From Pseudomonadota bacterium (lineage in GTDB: Bacteria; Pseudomonadota; Alphaproteobacteria; Thalassobaculales; Thalassobaculaceae): a stretch of 6,673 nt of DNA. The position numbers were made by a program, and so were the translations under genes. Shown piece by piece: positions 1-6,673 of this stretch. Positions within the stretch are counted from its first letter, which is position 1. Each line of letters opens with the position of its first letter. The notes below the pieces were generated by a model. It had not been told where the DNA came from and made no database searches. It saw nothing but the letters and a program-made list of their open reading frames with translations. The DNA lies in NCBI GenBank assembly GCA_027623845.1, contig JAQBUJ010000181.1, positions 1 to 6,673 on the forward strand, given 5' to 3'.

Positions 1-114
1 ATTGAGCACACCCGCTTTTTCAACAACGATCTCGCCCACCGCAGCGAAGACCAGCGGTGTCGCCGCCGTAACAATGGTCAGCAGCGACGGGACCAGCCAT
101 TCCAGTCCGCTCAT
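1..114 (-). CDS. BmpA-type ABC importer, second permease (partial, N-terminus only)
   Basis: This is the start of a second inner-membrane permease, cut by the left edge of the window; 38 codons are present. The translation begins MSGLEWLVPSLLTIVTAATP and continues with a hydrophobic stretch to EKAGVLN. The pattern of small residues followed by PLVFAAVGEIVVEKAGVLN is typical of the start of YufQ/NupQ-like permeases of the BPD_transp_2 family, where it leads into a conserved 'GVLNLGVEGMM'-type segment. The ATG at 114 overlaps the stop codon of the preceding permease as ATGA, so translation is probably coupled. The two permeases would form the heterodimeric channel of a nucleoside-type importer. 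The full length, and whether a substrate-binding protein gene follows, cannot be seen. Confidence 0.85.
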   Translation of the reverse strand, partial: MSGLEWLVPSLLTIVTAATPLVFAAVGEIVVEKAGVLN

Positions 115-1187
115 AGCGCACTCCCGCGCATGACACTGCCGATGCGGATGCGGTAGCGCATCAGCACGTCGCTCGCCAGCAGGAAGAACAGCAGCAGGCC
201 CTGAAACACACCGGTCACGGCGTTCGGCAGGTTCATCGTGATCTGCGCCGATTCGCCGCCGAGATAGGTCAACGCCATCAACACGCCGCCGAGCAGAACG
301 CCGAACGGATGAAGGCGGCCAAGAAAAGCGACGATGATCGCGGTGAACCCGTAGCCGGGTGAAATGCTCGGCTGTAATTCGCCGCTCGGCCCGGCGACTT
401 CGCAGATCCCAGCCAAACCGGCCAGCGCGCCCGATAGCATGAAGGTGAACCAGACCACACGCTTTTGATTGAAACCGGCGAACGCGCCGGCGCGCGGTGA
501 ATTGCCGACCACACGGATTTCGAACCCGCGCAGCGAACGCCCCATCATCACCGCCAAGGCGATCACCGCGATGACGGCGAAGATGGCCCCAATATGGACC
601 CGCCCCTCACCCAGCAAAGGCAACAGCTGCCAGCCCTCGAACGGCACGGATTGCGGGAAATTATATCCCTGGGGGTCGCGCCACGGCCCACGCACCAACC
701 AGTCGAGCAGCAGCTGCGCCACATAGACCAGCATCAGACTGGTCAGGATTTCATTGGCCCCGAAGCGGTTCTTCAGAGCCGCTGGAATAGCCGCGAACAT
801 CGCCCCGCCGAAACCACCAAGCACCAGCATCATAACCAGCGTCAGCGGCGACTGCCAGGTGGTGAAATAGACCGGGATCGCCGAACCGAACAACGCCCCG
901 ATCGTCAATTGTCCCTCGGCGCCGATATTCCAAACATTGGCGGAATAGCAAATCGCCAACCCCGCCCCGATCAGCACCAGGGGCGCCGCCTTGACGATCA
1001 GTTCCTCGATCGACCAGAGCGTGGTTACCGGCTCAACGAAGTAGACGTAGAGCGCCTTGGCCGGGTCGAGGCCGAGGCTGGCGAAGATGATCCCTCCGGT
1101 CACCACGGTGATCGCGATCGCCAGCAACGGCGACAACAACGCCATCGCCCGGGAGCGCTGACTGCGTTTTTCCAGGATTATCTTCAT
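111..1187 (-). CDS. BmpA-type (nucleoside-like) ABC importer, first permease
   Basis: This 358-residue polytopic membrane protein matches the length and layout of YufP/NupP-like permeases (BPD_transp_2 family), which pair with a second permease and a double ATPase to import nucleosides or related compounds. A basic N-terminus (residues 1-14) is followed by a membrane segment at about 17-40 and further hydrophobic segments across the protein. Recognisable family segments are VWNIGAEGQ (residues 85-93), RFGANEILTSLMLVYVAQ (141-158) and GYGFTAIIVAFLGRLHPFG (278-296). The C-terminus ends in a short basic tail. The ATG overlaps the ATPase stop codon as ATGA, and its own stop overlaps the next permease start in the same way, so all three transporter parts are probably translated together. 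The family assignment is firm. The substrate (nucleoside, purine base or ureide) is inferred from the neighbouring genes. Confidence 0.93.
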   Translation of the reverse strand: MKIILEKRSQRSRAMALLSPLLAIAITVVTGGIIFASLGLDPAKALYVYFVEPVTTLWSIEELIVKAAPLVLIGAGLAICYSANVWNIGAEGQLTIGALFGSAIPVYFTTWQSPLTLVMMLVLGGFGGAMFAAIPAALKNRFGANEILTSLMLVYVAQLLLDWLVRGPWRDPQGYNFPQSVPFEGWQLLPLLGEGRVHIGAIFAVIAVIALAVMMGRSLRGFEIRVVGNSPRAGAFAGFNQKRVVWFTFMLSGALAGLAGICEVAGPSGELQPSISPGYGFTAIIVAFLGRLHPFGVLLGGVLMALTYLGGESAQITMNLPNAVTGVFQGLLLFFLLASDVLMRYRIRIGSVMRGSAL

Positions 1188-2767
1188 GGCGCAGCCGCCG
1201 TTCCGCCGGCCTGATTGGCCTTTTCGTGGGCTCCTGCCATCAGCAACCCAATCCGCTCCAGGCTCATATCCTCAGCCCCGACGGCATCGGACAGCTCGCC
1301 CCGGGAGATCACCGCGATGCGGTCGGCGATCTCGAAAATCTCATCCAGATCCTGGCTGATCACCAGCACCGCAGAGCCGCTGCGGGCTAGATCGATCAGC
1401 GCCTGGCGGATCACCGCGGCAGCGCCGGCATCGACCCCCCAGGTCGGCTGATTGACCACCAGGATTCTGGGTTGCAGAATCACCTCCCGACCAACGACGA
1501 ACTTCTGCAGGTTGCCGCCGGACAGCGCCCGCGCCTCGGGATCGGGCGTGCCCTTACGCACATCGAACATCTCGGTGACCTTGGCGTTGACCGCCTGCGC
1601 CGCCTGCGGGTTGATCAAGCCGTTGCGCACCACGCCTTCCCCGATCGCGTGGTGGGTCAGCACGACGTTTTCCGATAAGGTGAACGTCGGCACCGCGCCA
1701 TGACCGATGCGCTCCTCGGGAACGAAGGCGGCATTGCGCCGACGCCGGCTGGTGATGTGTTCCCCGCCGCAAGCCGCGCCGGCAAACAACACCTGGCTTG
1801 CCTCAGCCGTCAGGGTCTCGCCCGAGATTGCGGCGAACAACTCACCCTGACCATTACCGGCAACGCCGGCCACGGCGACAATCTCGCCGGCGCGAACGGT
1901 GAGGTCGATATTCTTCAGCGACACGCCGAACGGGTCATCCGTGCCCATGGAAAGGCCGGCGAGTTCCAACAACGGCTCGCCCGGCGCCAATCCCCTGGTC
2001 GTCTTGACCACGGCCACCTCGCTTCCGACCATCAGATTAGCCAGCGACGCGGCGGTTTCCTGCTGTGGATCAACCCGCGCCACAAGCTTGCCGTGGCGCA
2101 AAATCGTCGCCTCATGACAGACCCGTTTCACCTCTTCCAGCCGGTGGGAAATATACAAGACCCCACAGCCTTCGCTGGCCAGGCGTTTAAGCGTGACGAA
2201 TAACTGATCGGCCTCCTGCGGCGTCAGCACGGCGGTCGGCTCGTCCATGATCAGCAAACGCGGTTCCTGCAGCAGACAGCGCACGATCTCGATGCGCTGG
2301 CGCTCGCCAACCGACAGGTCAGCGACCAGGGCGTCGGGGCGCAGCGGCAGACCGTAATCCGCCGACACCGTCCGAATCCGCGCCGCCAATTCCGCCATGC
2401 CCAGCCCCGGCGGCAGGGCGAGCGCGATATTCTGCGTCACCGTCAGTGCATCGAACAACGAGAAGTGCTGAAACACCATGCCGATGCCCAGATCCCGCGC
2501 CGCCGCCGGATTGGCCACCGTCACCGGCTGCCCCTTCCAGTAAAGCGCGCCGGAGGTTGGTTGCAGCGAGCCGTAAATGATCTTCACCAGAGTCGATTTT
2601 CCGGCCCCGTTCTCCCCCAGCAGCGCGTGAATTTCCCCCGCTTTCAGCGTCAGCGTAACGTCGTCATTGGCCCGGAGATCGCCGAAGATCTTGACGATAT
2701 TGCGCGCTTGCAGAAGCGGCGCGGCGGCGTTCTCGGCCCCGGCAACGCTGGATGGTTGCTCGTTCAC
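1184..2767 (-). CDS. BmpA-type ABC importer, double-domain ATPase (YufO/RbsA-like)
   Basis: This 527-residue protein has two fused nucleotide-binding domains, the normal length and layout for the ATPase of nucleoside (YufO/NupO) and ribose-type importers. The first domain is canonical: Walker A GENGAGKST at 51-59, Q-loop Q100, signature LSVGERQ at 151-157, Walker B LLIMDEP at 171-177 and H-loop H208. The second domain is degenerate: its Walker A position reads GVAGNGQGEL (301-310) without the lysine, Walker B reads LVVNQPTWGVD (436-446), and the H-loop histidine is replaced by Q472, while the signature LSGGNLQ (415-421) is intact. This asymmetry is normal for the family and implies one main hydrolytic site. 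The start is a GTG whose bases overlap the stop of the upstream xdhC remnant (GTGA). A purine-rich AGGGGGG lies about 10 nt upstream. The stop overlaps the permease start. The protein acts on the cytoplasmic face of the importer. Confidence 0.94.
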   Translation of the reverse strand: MNEQPSSVAGAENAAAPLLQARNIVKIFGDLRANDDVTLTLKAGEIHALLGENGAGKSTLVKIIYGSLQPTSGALYWKGQPVTVANPAAARDLGIGMVFQHFSLFDALTVTQNIALALPPGLGMAELAARIRTVSADYGLPLRPDALVADLSVGERQRIEIVRCLLQEPRLLIMDEPTAVLTPQEADQLFVTLKRLASEGCGVLYISHRLEEVKRVCHEATILRHGKLVARVDPQQETAASLANLMVGSEVAVVKTTRGLAPGEPLLELAGLSMGTDDPFGVSLKNIDLTVRAGEIVAVAGVAGNGQGELFAAISGETLTAEASQVLFAGAACGGEHITSRRRRNAAFVPEERIGHGAVPTFTLSENVVLTHHAIGEGVVRNGLINPQAAQAVNAKVTEMFDVRKGTPDPEARALSGGNLQKFVVGREVILQPRILVVNQPTWGVDAGAAAVIRQALIDLARSGSAVLVISQDLDEIFEIADRIAVISRGELSDAVGAEDMSLERIGLLMAGAHEKANQAGGTAAAP

Positions 2768-3199
2768 GGACTGGCCACCCCCCTGCTCACCCGCGCCGGC
2801 TCGACACTCCCCGGCGCTAGATCTTCTTGTTTTGTGTGAACCGCCAGATCTTCTATCCGAACCAACAGGTCTGCAACCACCGACACGGCGATGGCCGCCG
2901 GATGCTTCGATTTGACGCCGTCGATCCCGGTCGGGCAGTCCACCTTAGCGATATCGTCCGGCTCGAGCCCGGCTTGCCGCAAACGGCTGTGGAGCCGGGC
3001 CTGCTTCGTCGCCGAACCGATCAGGCCGACATAGCCAAAGCGTCGGAGGCGACATGCACCGCGCCGCTCCCTGCGCCACCGGCCAACGTATTCCACTGGT
3101 GCTGTTTGACGCAGCATCAGCATCGATCAATTCGATAGCTCGAAACACCCTGTTGATCGCCCGGTCGGCGCTGTTGGCGATGCGGGTCGAACGCCTCAT
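2764..3199 (-). pseudogene. xdhC: xdhC remnant (xanthine dehydrogenase maturation factor), truncated and frame-disrupted
   Basis: XdhC proteins bind molybdenum cofactor and help load it into xanthine dehydrogenase; they are usually about 250-330 residues. Only about 145 codons of space exist here. One frame (an open stretch from 3123 to a stop at 2764) carries the typical XdhC C-terminal block FGYVGLIGSATKQARLHSRL, then DIAKVDCPTGIDGVKSKHP and AAIAVSVVADLL (about 3039-2845). Upstream of that block the expected Rossmann segment with a GAGHV-like motif and a TH(D/N)xxLD-like stretch is missing in all three frames. The frame containing the block has an in-frame stop just before 3123. An ATG at 3199 overlaps the M20 stop (ATGA) but opens a different frame of 84 codons, whose first 25 or so residues only loosely resemble an XdhC N-terminus. 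A large internal loss plus at least one frame change is the simplest reading. The last stop overlaps the ATPase GTG, so the remnant may still be translated enough to couple its neighbours. A short functional XdhC-like domain protein is possible but less likely. Confidence 0.75.
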
Positions 3200-4419
3200 C
3201 CCAGTAGGTCCATCAGCGCCAGGGCGACCACGTGAGTTGCGTCATGAAGCAGACGCAGCGGCACCCGTTCGTCGGCGCGGTGCGCGTTAGCCTCCTCAAT
3301 CGAACGCGGCCCGGCGCCAAATAATACGGTCGGCACGCCAGCTGCGGCATAGTGTCTGGCATCGGTATAGAGCGGAACGCCAACCTCGAGGATGGCCTCG
3401 CCCAGCACCTGACTGGCGCGCTGGCGCACGATGCGCGCCAACCGCTCGATATCGCCGACCGGTTTCAGCGGCTCGGCCAGCATGATCTGCTTGATATCTG
3501 CGGTGATCCCGTTCATCGGCTCCACCGCACCCATGATCAGGGTCCGCAGGTCGCGCTCAGCCTGGCGGGCGCTCTCCTCCGGGATCATCCGCCGGTCCAC
3601 TCGAAAGGTGACGCGGTCGGGCACCACGTTGGTGTTGATACCGCCTTCGATCAAACCGACATTGAGTTGCGGCCCGCCAATCCCATCGATCGGCGATACC
3701 GTGCCGGCAAGCCCGCGACGATAGGCGTAGATCGCTGTCAGCGCCCGATTGGCCGCCTCGAGCGCGTCATGACCGCTACCGGGCTTTGCCGCATGCGCCG
3801 ACTTGCCGCAAATCTCCACGCCAAGATGCAGACAGCCATTATGGGCGGTAACAACGGCATAGGAAAAGCCTGCCGAAATTGCGTAATCCGGCTTGGTCAG
3901 GCCTTGGTCGAGCAGCCATTTCGGACCGATCACGCCGCCGGATTCTTCGTCATAGGTGAAATGTAGCTCCACCGCGCCGGCCAATGGCGCGCCGCTTTCG
4001 ATAAGCGCTTTCAGCGCATAGGCATAGGTCGCAAAATCGGACTTGGAGACCGCCGCGCCGCGCCCGTACATCCATCCATCGACGATCTCGGCGCCATAGG
4101 GATCATGGGTCCAGCCCCGGCCCGGGGCGACAACATCGCCATGGGCGTTCAGAGCGACAGTCGGTCCGGGGCCAAAGCGATGGCGAATGATCAGATTGGT
4201 CGCCGAGATCATCCCGTTTTCACGGCACAAGGCCTCGGGCACGCGGTGCTGCTCGACCTCGAAACCCATCGCCGACAGCAATTCGGCGGCGCGGGCGGCA
4301 TGCGGCGCGCAATCGCCGGGCGGGTTGTCCGACGGCAGCCTGACCAGTTCGGCCAGCATGGCGACCTGTGCCGCCTCGTTGTCGCTCAGCCATTGCCGCA
4401 TTGTTTCAGTCACGCCCAT
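3196..4419 (-). CDS. M20-family metallohydrolase (ArgE/DapE/carboxypeptidase G2-like), substrate unknown
   Basis: This 407-residue cytoplasmic enzyme has the usual M20 length and two-domain plan: a catalytic domain with an inserted dimerisation domain starting near residue 200. Visible motifs are LNAHGDVV with H93 (metal) and D95, YGRGAAVSKSDF (118-129), TYDEESGG with E158 (general base) and E159 (metal), GKSAHAAKPGSG with H209 at the dimer-domain active site, NVGLIEGGINTNVVPD (253-268), and FGAGPRSIEEANAH with H380 (metal). Two usual ligands are not where expected: the bridging Asp position of GRGxxDxK is V124, with D128 four residues later, and the second-metal Glu position after DYAI is G184. 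No signal peptide is seen. AGAGG (4427-4423) overlaps the stop of the previous gene; it lies 3 nt before the ATG at 4419 but 9 nt before an in-frame GTG at 4413, so the true start may be codon 3. Pairing with a ureide/carbamoyl hydrolase and a nucleoside-type importer suggests it cleaves an amide in the same pathway. The exact reaction cannot be told. Confidence 0.9.
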   Translation of the reverse strand: MGVTETMRQWLSDNEAAQVAMLAELVRLPSDNPPGDCAPHAARAAELLSAMGFEVEQHRVPEALCRENGMISATNLIIRHRFGPGPTVALNAHGDVVAPGRGWTHDPYGAEIVDGWMYGRGAAVSKSDFATYAYALKALIESGAPLAGAVELHFTYDEESGGVIGPKWLLDQGLTKPDYAISAGFSYAVVTAHNGCLHLGVEICGKSAHAAKPGSGHDALEAANRALTAIYAYRRGLAGTVSPIDGIGGPQLNVGLIEGGINTNVVPDRVTFRVDRRMIPEESARQAERDLRTLIMGAVEPMNGITADIKQIMLAEPLKPVGDIERLARIVRQRASQVLGEAILEVGVPLYTDARHYAAAGVPTVLFGAGPRSIEEANAHRADERVPLRLLHDATHVVALALMDLLG

Positions 4420-4425
4420 TCGCCT

Positions 4426-5676
4426 CTATGCCTCCAACGCGTCCAGGACCCTGAGAATGACCGCGATGCCGGCCGCAACGTCTGCCTGGCTCGCCCGTTC
4501 CGCCGGGTTGTGGCTAATCCCGCCATCACAGCGCAGGAAGATCATGCCAACATCGCACATACCGGCCATCGCAGCGGCGTCATGGCCGGCGCCGCTCGGT
4601 ATCTGCGTCGGCGTGATTCCGGTCGCCGCGATCGCCTTCTCGATCACCGTGATCATCTTCTGCGAGCATGCCGTGCTTGCGGCTTCATGGATGACGCTGA
4701 CCCGCGCCTCGACCTGACGTTTTTGCCCGGCGTTTTGAATGGCCTGGGTAACCGCCGCAACCGCGCTCGCTCGGGCCGCATCGCCGGGGGCGCGAAGATC
4801 GACCGTGAAGTCGACTTTTCCCGGAACCACATTGATCGCGGCGTCGGCGATCTCCAGCACCCCGACCGTGCCAACCAGACCATCCTGGCGACCACAGATC
4901 GTCTCCACCGCCAACACCGATTCCGCCGCCGCCGCCATCGCGTCGCGGCGCATCGACATCGGCACCGTTCCGGCGTGACCAGCCTCGCCGGACAGGGTTA
5001 CCGCAAGCCGGGTCTGCCCATTGATCGCGGTGACCACGCCAACCGGCCGGCCCAAGGCTTCCAGGACCGGTCCCTGTTCGATATGGAGTTCCAGAAACGC
5101 CCTCACCTTGGCCCGGTCCCGCGCCGCTTCACCGATGCGATCCGGGTCGAGGCCGAAATCGATAAGGGCCTGGCGAAAGCTGACCCCGCCGGCGTCCCGG
5201 TAACTGAGTTTCGCCGGGTCGAGCGTGCCGGCGATCGCCTGGCTGCCGAGATATGTGGTGCCGAAACGCACCCCCTCCTCATCGGCGAAACCCACCACCT
5301 CAATTGGATATCTCATGCGCCGGCCGGTATCCGCCAATATCTGCACGCAGGCAATGCCGCTCAGCACCCCCAGCATGCCGTCGAACCGTCCGGCGTTGAC
5401 CACGGTATCAAGATGCGAGCCGATCATCAGACAAGGCGCCGCGTCATCGATCCCATCGTATCGACCAACGATGTTGCCGGCCTGATCCTGGCGGGCGGTC
5501 ATGCCGGCCTCGGCCATCCAGCGGGCCACCAAATCATTGGCGCGGCGATGCTCCGGCGTCAGATAGCGCCGCGTCAGGGCGCCGGTGGTCTCACTGACCT
5601 CAGCCAGTACGTCGATCCGGCGCATGACCTCGGCGGCCACCGGTTCACGCCAGGTCTGGGGCTCAACCAAACTCAT
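4426..5676 (-). CDS. Allantoate amidohydrolase / N-carbamoyl-L-amino-acid hydrolase family protein
   Basis: This is a dinuclear metal hydrolase of the hydantoinase/carbamoylase branch of the M20 fold, which splits ureido groups from allantoate or N-carbamoyl amino acids and releases ammonia and CO2. Numbering from the upstream ATG at 5688, the motifs are IGSHLDTV (H92, D94), GRFDGMLGVL (D103, bridging), GFADEEGVRFG (E137 base, E138 metal), LHIEQGPVLE (H202), GEAGHAGTVPM (H238), INVVPG (285-290), SGAGHDA (365-371) and GGISHNPAE (H393). All key positions are present, so the enzyme should be active. Resemblance to proteobacterial allantoate amidohydrolases (AllC/HpxK-like; RRIDVLAEVSE, LTRRYLTPEHRRANDLVARWM, then YDGMLGV-type motifs) and the purine-linked neighbours favour allantoate, but a carbamoyl amino acid cannot be excluded. 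I place the start at the ATG at 5676 because a GAGG sits 6 nt upstream of it; the ATG at 5688 lacks a good site. The gene overlaps the regulator's 3' end by 14 bp, and the M20 gene follows after 6 bp. Confidence 0.92.
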   Translation of the reverse strand: MSLVEPQTWREPVAAEVMRRIDVLAEVSETTGALTRRYLTPEHRRANDLVARWMAEAGMTARQDQAGNIVGRYDGIDDAAPCLMIGSHLDTVVNAGRFDGMLGVLSGIACVQILADTGRRMRYPIEVVGFADEEGVRFGTTYLGSQAIAGTLDPAKLSYRDAGGVSFRQALIDFGLDPDRIGEAARDRAKVRAFLELHIEQGPVLEALGRPVGVVTAINGQTRLAVTLSGEAGHAGTVPMSMRRDAMAAAAESVLAVETICGRQDGLVGTVGVLEIADAAINVVPGKVDFTVDLRAPGDAARASAVAAVTQAIQNAGQKRQVEARVSVIHEAASTACSQKMITVIEKAIAATGITPTQIPSGAGHDAAAMAGMCDVGMIFLRCDGGISHNPAERASQADVAAGIAVILRVLDALEA

Positions 5677-6514
5677 GCAGCGCCTCATGGGCCCGTTCGA
5701 TACTGGCCAACCGGCCGCGCCCCTCGGCGCCCATTTTCCGCATCACCCCCATGGCGTAGAAATGCATCAACGACATCGCCCCGGCATAACGGTCGAGCGC
5801 GTCATGGCCGCGGATCGTACAAGTCACCGTCCAATCAGCCGCGGTCGTCGCCTGGGCCCCGGCATCGGTGAAATAGAGGACCCTGGCGCCCTGAGCAACG
5901 GCGAGATCGATCACCTTCGAGACCGCAACGACGCGGCGGCGATAGCCAAGCACGACGAGCACGTCAGCGGCGCCGAGATCGGCAAACCCTTCAGCCAGGG
6001 TTTCACCCGCCGCCGGCATCAGCTCGACATTCGCCCGCGCCTGGATCAACTGCCAGCGCAGATAGCCGGCGAGGTAGTGACTGTTGCGCCAGCCGACGAT
6101 CAGCAGGCGCCGCGCCTGGGAGATCGCCGTCACGCTTGCCTCATAAGTCGTCGGATCAAGACCGTTCAGCGATTGCGCCAGCAAATCCGCGTCTTGGCGC
6201 AGGTGGCGCGCGACCTGATCGGCGAAATCGCGCGGTTGATCATCGCGCGACAACAGGAACAGCGGCGATCCCGCCGATTGCGCATCGCGGGCGGCGCGGC
6301 GCATGGCGTCGAAGCCGCCATAGCCCAGGCGATGGCTGAACCGGGTCACCGCCGCCTTCGAGGCGTCCGCCAACTCGGCCAACTCAGTGGCGGAATAGCT
6401 GGCGATTTGCCCGGGGAAATCCATGATCAGATCGCTGATTTTCCGCTCACTCCGCGGCAGCTCGCCATAGCGGTCGCGGATTCGGGCTTCCAGGGTCGGC
6501 TCCGTCGCTGTCAT
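5663..6514 (-). CDS. RpiR/MurR-family transcriptional regulator (HTH + SIS)
   Basis: This 283-residue protein is the usual length for RpiR/MurR regulators. Residues about 7-80 form the HTH_6 DNA-binding domain: RYGELPRSERKISDLIMDFP, then YSATELAELADASKAAVTRF, the recognition-helix region, then HRLGYGGFDAMRRAAR. Residues about 125-255 form an SIS domain starting ISQARRLLIVGWRNSHYLAGYLRWQL, with ADVLVVLGYRRR and ARVLYFTDA as its later strands. SIS domains in this family bind phosphosugars or other small ligands and switch DNA binding; the ligand here is unknown but is probably a substrate or intermediate of the locus. The gene is promoter-proximal and overlaps the amidohydrolase, so it would control its own operon. 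The start at 6514 is supported by GGA 6 nt upstream and by the normal spacing to the HTH. Homologues next to hydantoinase/purine-type operons are common in alphaproteobacteria. Whether it represses or activates cannot be read from the sequence. Confidence 0.92.
   Translation of the reverse strand: MTATEPTLEARIRDRYGELPRSERKISDLIMDFPGQIASYSATELAELADASKAAVTRFSHRLGYGGFDAMRRAARDAQSAGSPLFLLSRDDQPRDFADQVARHLRQDADLLAQSLNGLDPTTYEASVTAISQARRLLIVGWRNSHYLAGYLRWQLIQARANVELMPAAGETLAEGFADLGAADVLVVLGYRRRVVAVSKVIDLAVAQGARVLYFTDAGAQATTAADWTVTCTIRGHDALDRYAGAMSLMHFYAMGVMRKMGAEGRGRLASIERAHEALHEFG
5683..5686 (-). promoter_or_regulatory. Ribosome binding site deciding the amidohydrolase start
   Basis: The minus strand reads GAGG here, 6 nt before the ATG at 5676. 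The alternative in-frame ATG at 5688 overlaps this motif and has only a weak site of its own. The site lies inside the last codons of the regulator gene, so translation of the two genes is probably coupled. Confidence 0.5.
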
Positions 6515-6579
6515 GCGCCATCCATTTTCCGAGGACCGTTTCCAGAGTCGCGATCCGGCCCGAAGGCGTTAACCATTCC

Positions 6580-6598
6580 ATCAAAATATATTTTTCAT
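6580..6598. promoter_or_regulatory. AT-rich palindrome, candidate RpiR-type operator
   Basis: Within a sharply AT-rich patch in otherwise GC-rich DNA, positions 6583-6594 form a perfect 12-bp palindrome (AAAATATATTTT). Taken over 6580-6598, the minus strand reads ATGAAA-N7-TTTGAT, an inverted repeat with one mismatch per arm. RpiR-family operators are often inverted repeats built on GAAA/TTTC-like half sites, and this one lies about 66-84 bp upstream of the regulator start, a sensible place for autoregulation. It could instead simply be AT-rich promoter DNA. Confidence 0.35.
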
Positions 6599-6603
6599 TT
6601 TTT

Positions 6604-6610
6604 ATCTATA
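6604..6610 (-). promoter_or_regulatory. Possible -10 element of the operon promoter
   Basis: The minus strand reads TATAGAT, a fair match to a sigma-70 -10 box. Only a weak -35 candidate (TTCGGG) is found 17 bp upstream. The palindrome at 6580-6598 lies just downstream, where a bound repressor would block transcription. Support is positional and weak. Confidence 0.2.
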
Positions 6611-6673
6611 CCCCGACTCTCCGCGGACCCGAAAAAGGCTGGTATTTTCGCTGAAGAGGGATTCTTATCGGGT

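Larger units (their letters stand above)
6515..6673. other. Non-coding region upstream of the operon
   Basis: No gene is visible in these 159 bases on either strand. It consists of a GC-rich leader next to the regulator, the AT-rich patch at about 6580-6610, and a further segment reaching the window edge. A plus-strand purine-rich stretch near 6653-6661 (GAAGAGGGA) could precede a divergent gene outside the window, but no start codon is seen. Confidence 0.6.

Noticed and set aside
594..1214. A 206-codon open frame on the plus strand
   Set aside because: It is antisense to the well-supported first permease, has low-complexity R/Q/H-rich content and shows no motif.
1184..1900. Loss of the Walker A lysine and Walker B glutamate in the second half of the ABC ATPase
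   Set aside because: Degenerate second nucleotide-binding domains of this kind are normal in the YufO/RbsA-like family, so this is not a sign of decay.
1700..2203. A 167-codon open frame on the plus strand
   Set aside because: It is antisense to the ABC ATPase, whose Walker and signature motifs are unambiguous, and it has no domain of its own.
2945..3199. The 84-codon minus-strand frame starting at 3199 as an independent small gene
   Set aside because: Its downstream half is out of frame over clear XdhC-coding sequence and it shows no convincing domain; it is better treated as part of the xdhC remnant.
4105..5871. A 588-codon open frame on the plus strand
   Set aside because: It lies antisense to three genes with clear family motifs, its translation is rich in R, H, G and P with no recognisable domain, and such long shadow frames are expected in GC-rich coding DNA.
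6600..6673. Possible divergent promoter or gene start on the plus strand
   Set aside because: A purine-rich stretch is present but no start codon or reading frame can be seen before the window ends.

Overview
The window is GC-rich and reads as one compact gene cluster from a proteobacterium, most likely an alphaproteobacterium. That placement is inferred from codon bias, protein style and locus layout, not from a marker gene. Every real gene lies on the minus strand, so transcription runs from about 6514 down past position 1. The genes overlap or abut at every junction (14 bp, a 6-bp gap, ATGA, GTGA, ATGA, ATGA), which points to a single polycistronic operon.

In transcription order: (1) an RpiR/MurR-family regulator with an N-terminal helix-turn-helix and a C-terminal SIS sugar-phosphate-type sensor domain (6514-5663). 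(2) An allantoate amidohydrolase / N-carbamoyl-amino-acid hydrolase-type metalloenzyme (5676-4426). (3) An ArgE/DapE-like M20 metallohydrolase with an unusual metal site (4419-3196). (4) A decayed remnant of xdhC, the xanthine dehydrogenase maturation factor; its C-terminal motif block survives, but the rest is lost or out of frame (3199-2764). (5) A double-domain ABC ATPase of the BmpA/YufO nucleoside-importer type (2767-1184). (6) Its first permease (1187-111). (7) The first 38 codons of its second permease, which runs off the left edge (114-1). The right edge (6515-6673) is non-coding and holds an AT-rich palindrome that could be the regulator's operator and promoter.

Together the genes look like a scavenging locus for purine-derived or ureide nitrogen compounds: an importer for nucleoside-like substrates, two cytoplasmic hydrolases acting on amide or ureido bonds, an old link to xanthine dehydrogenase, and a ligand-sensing regulator. 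The substrate is inferred from family and context, not proven. I found no mobile element, CRISPR array, RNA gene or clearly novel system. The points most worth a second look are the xdhC remnant that kept its stop/start overlaps at both ends, the M20 enzyme that lacks two usual metal ligands, and the palindrome upstream of the regulator.
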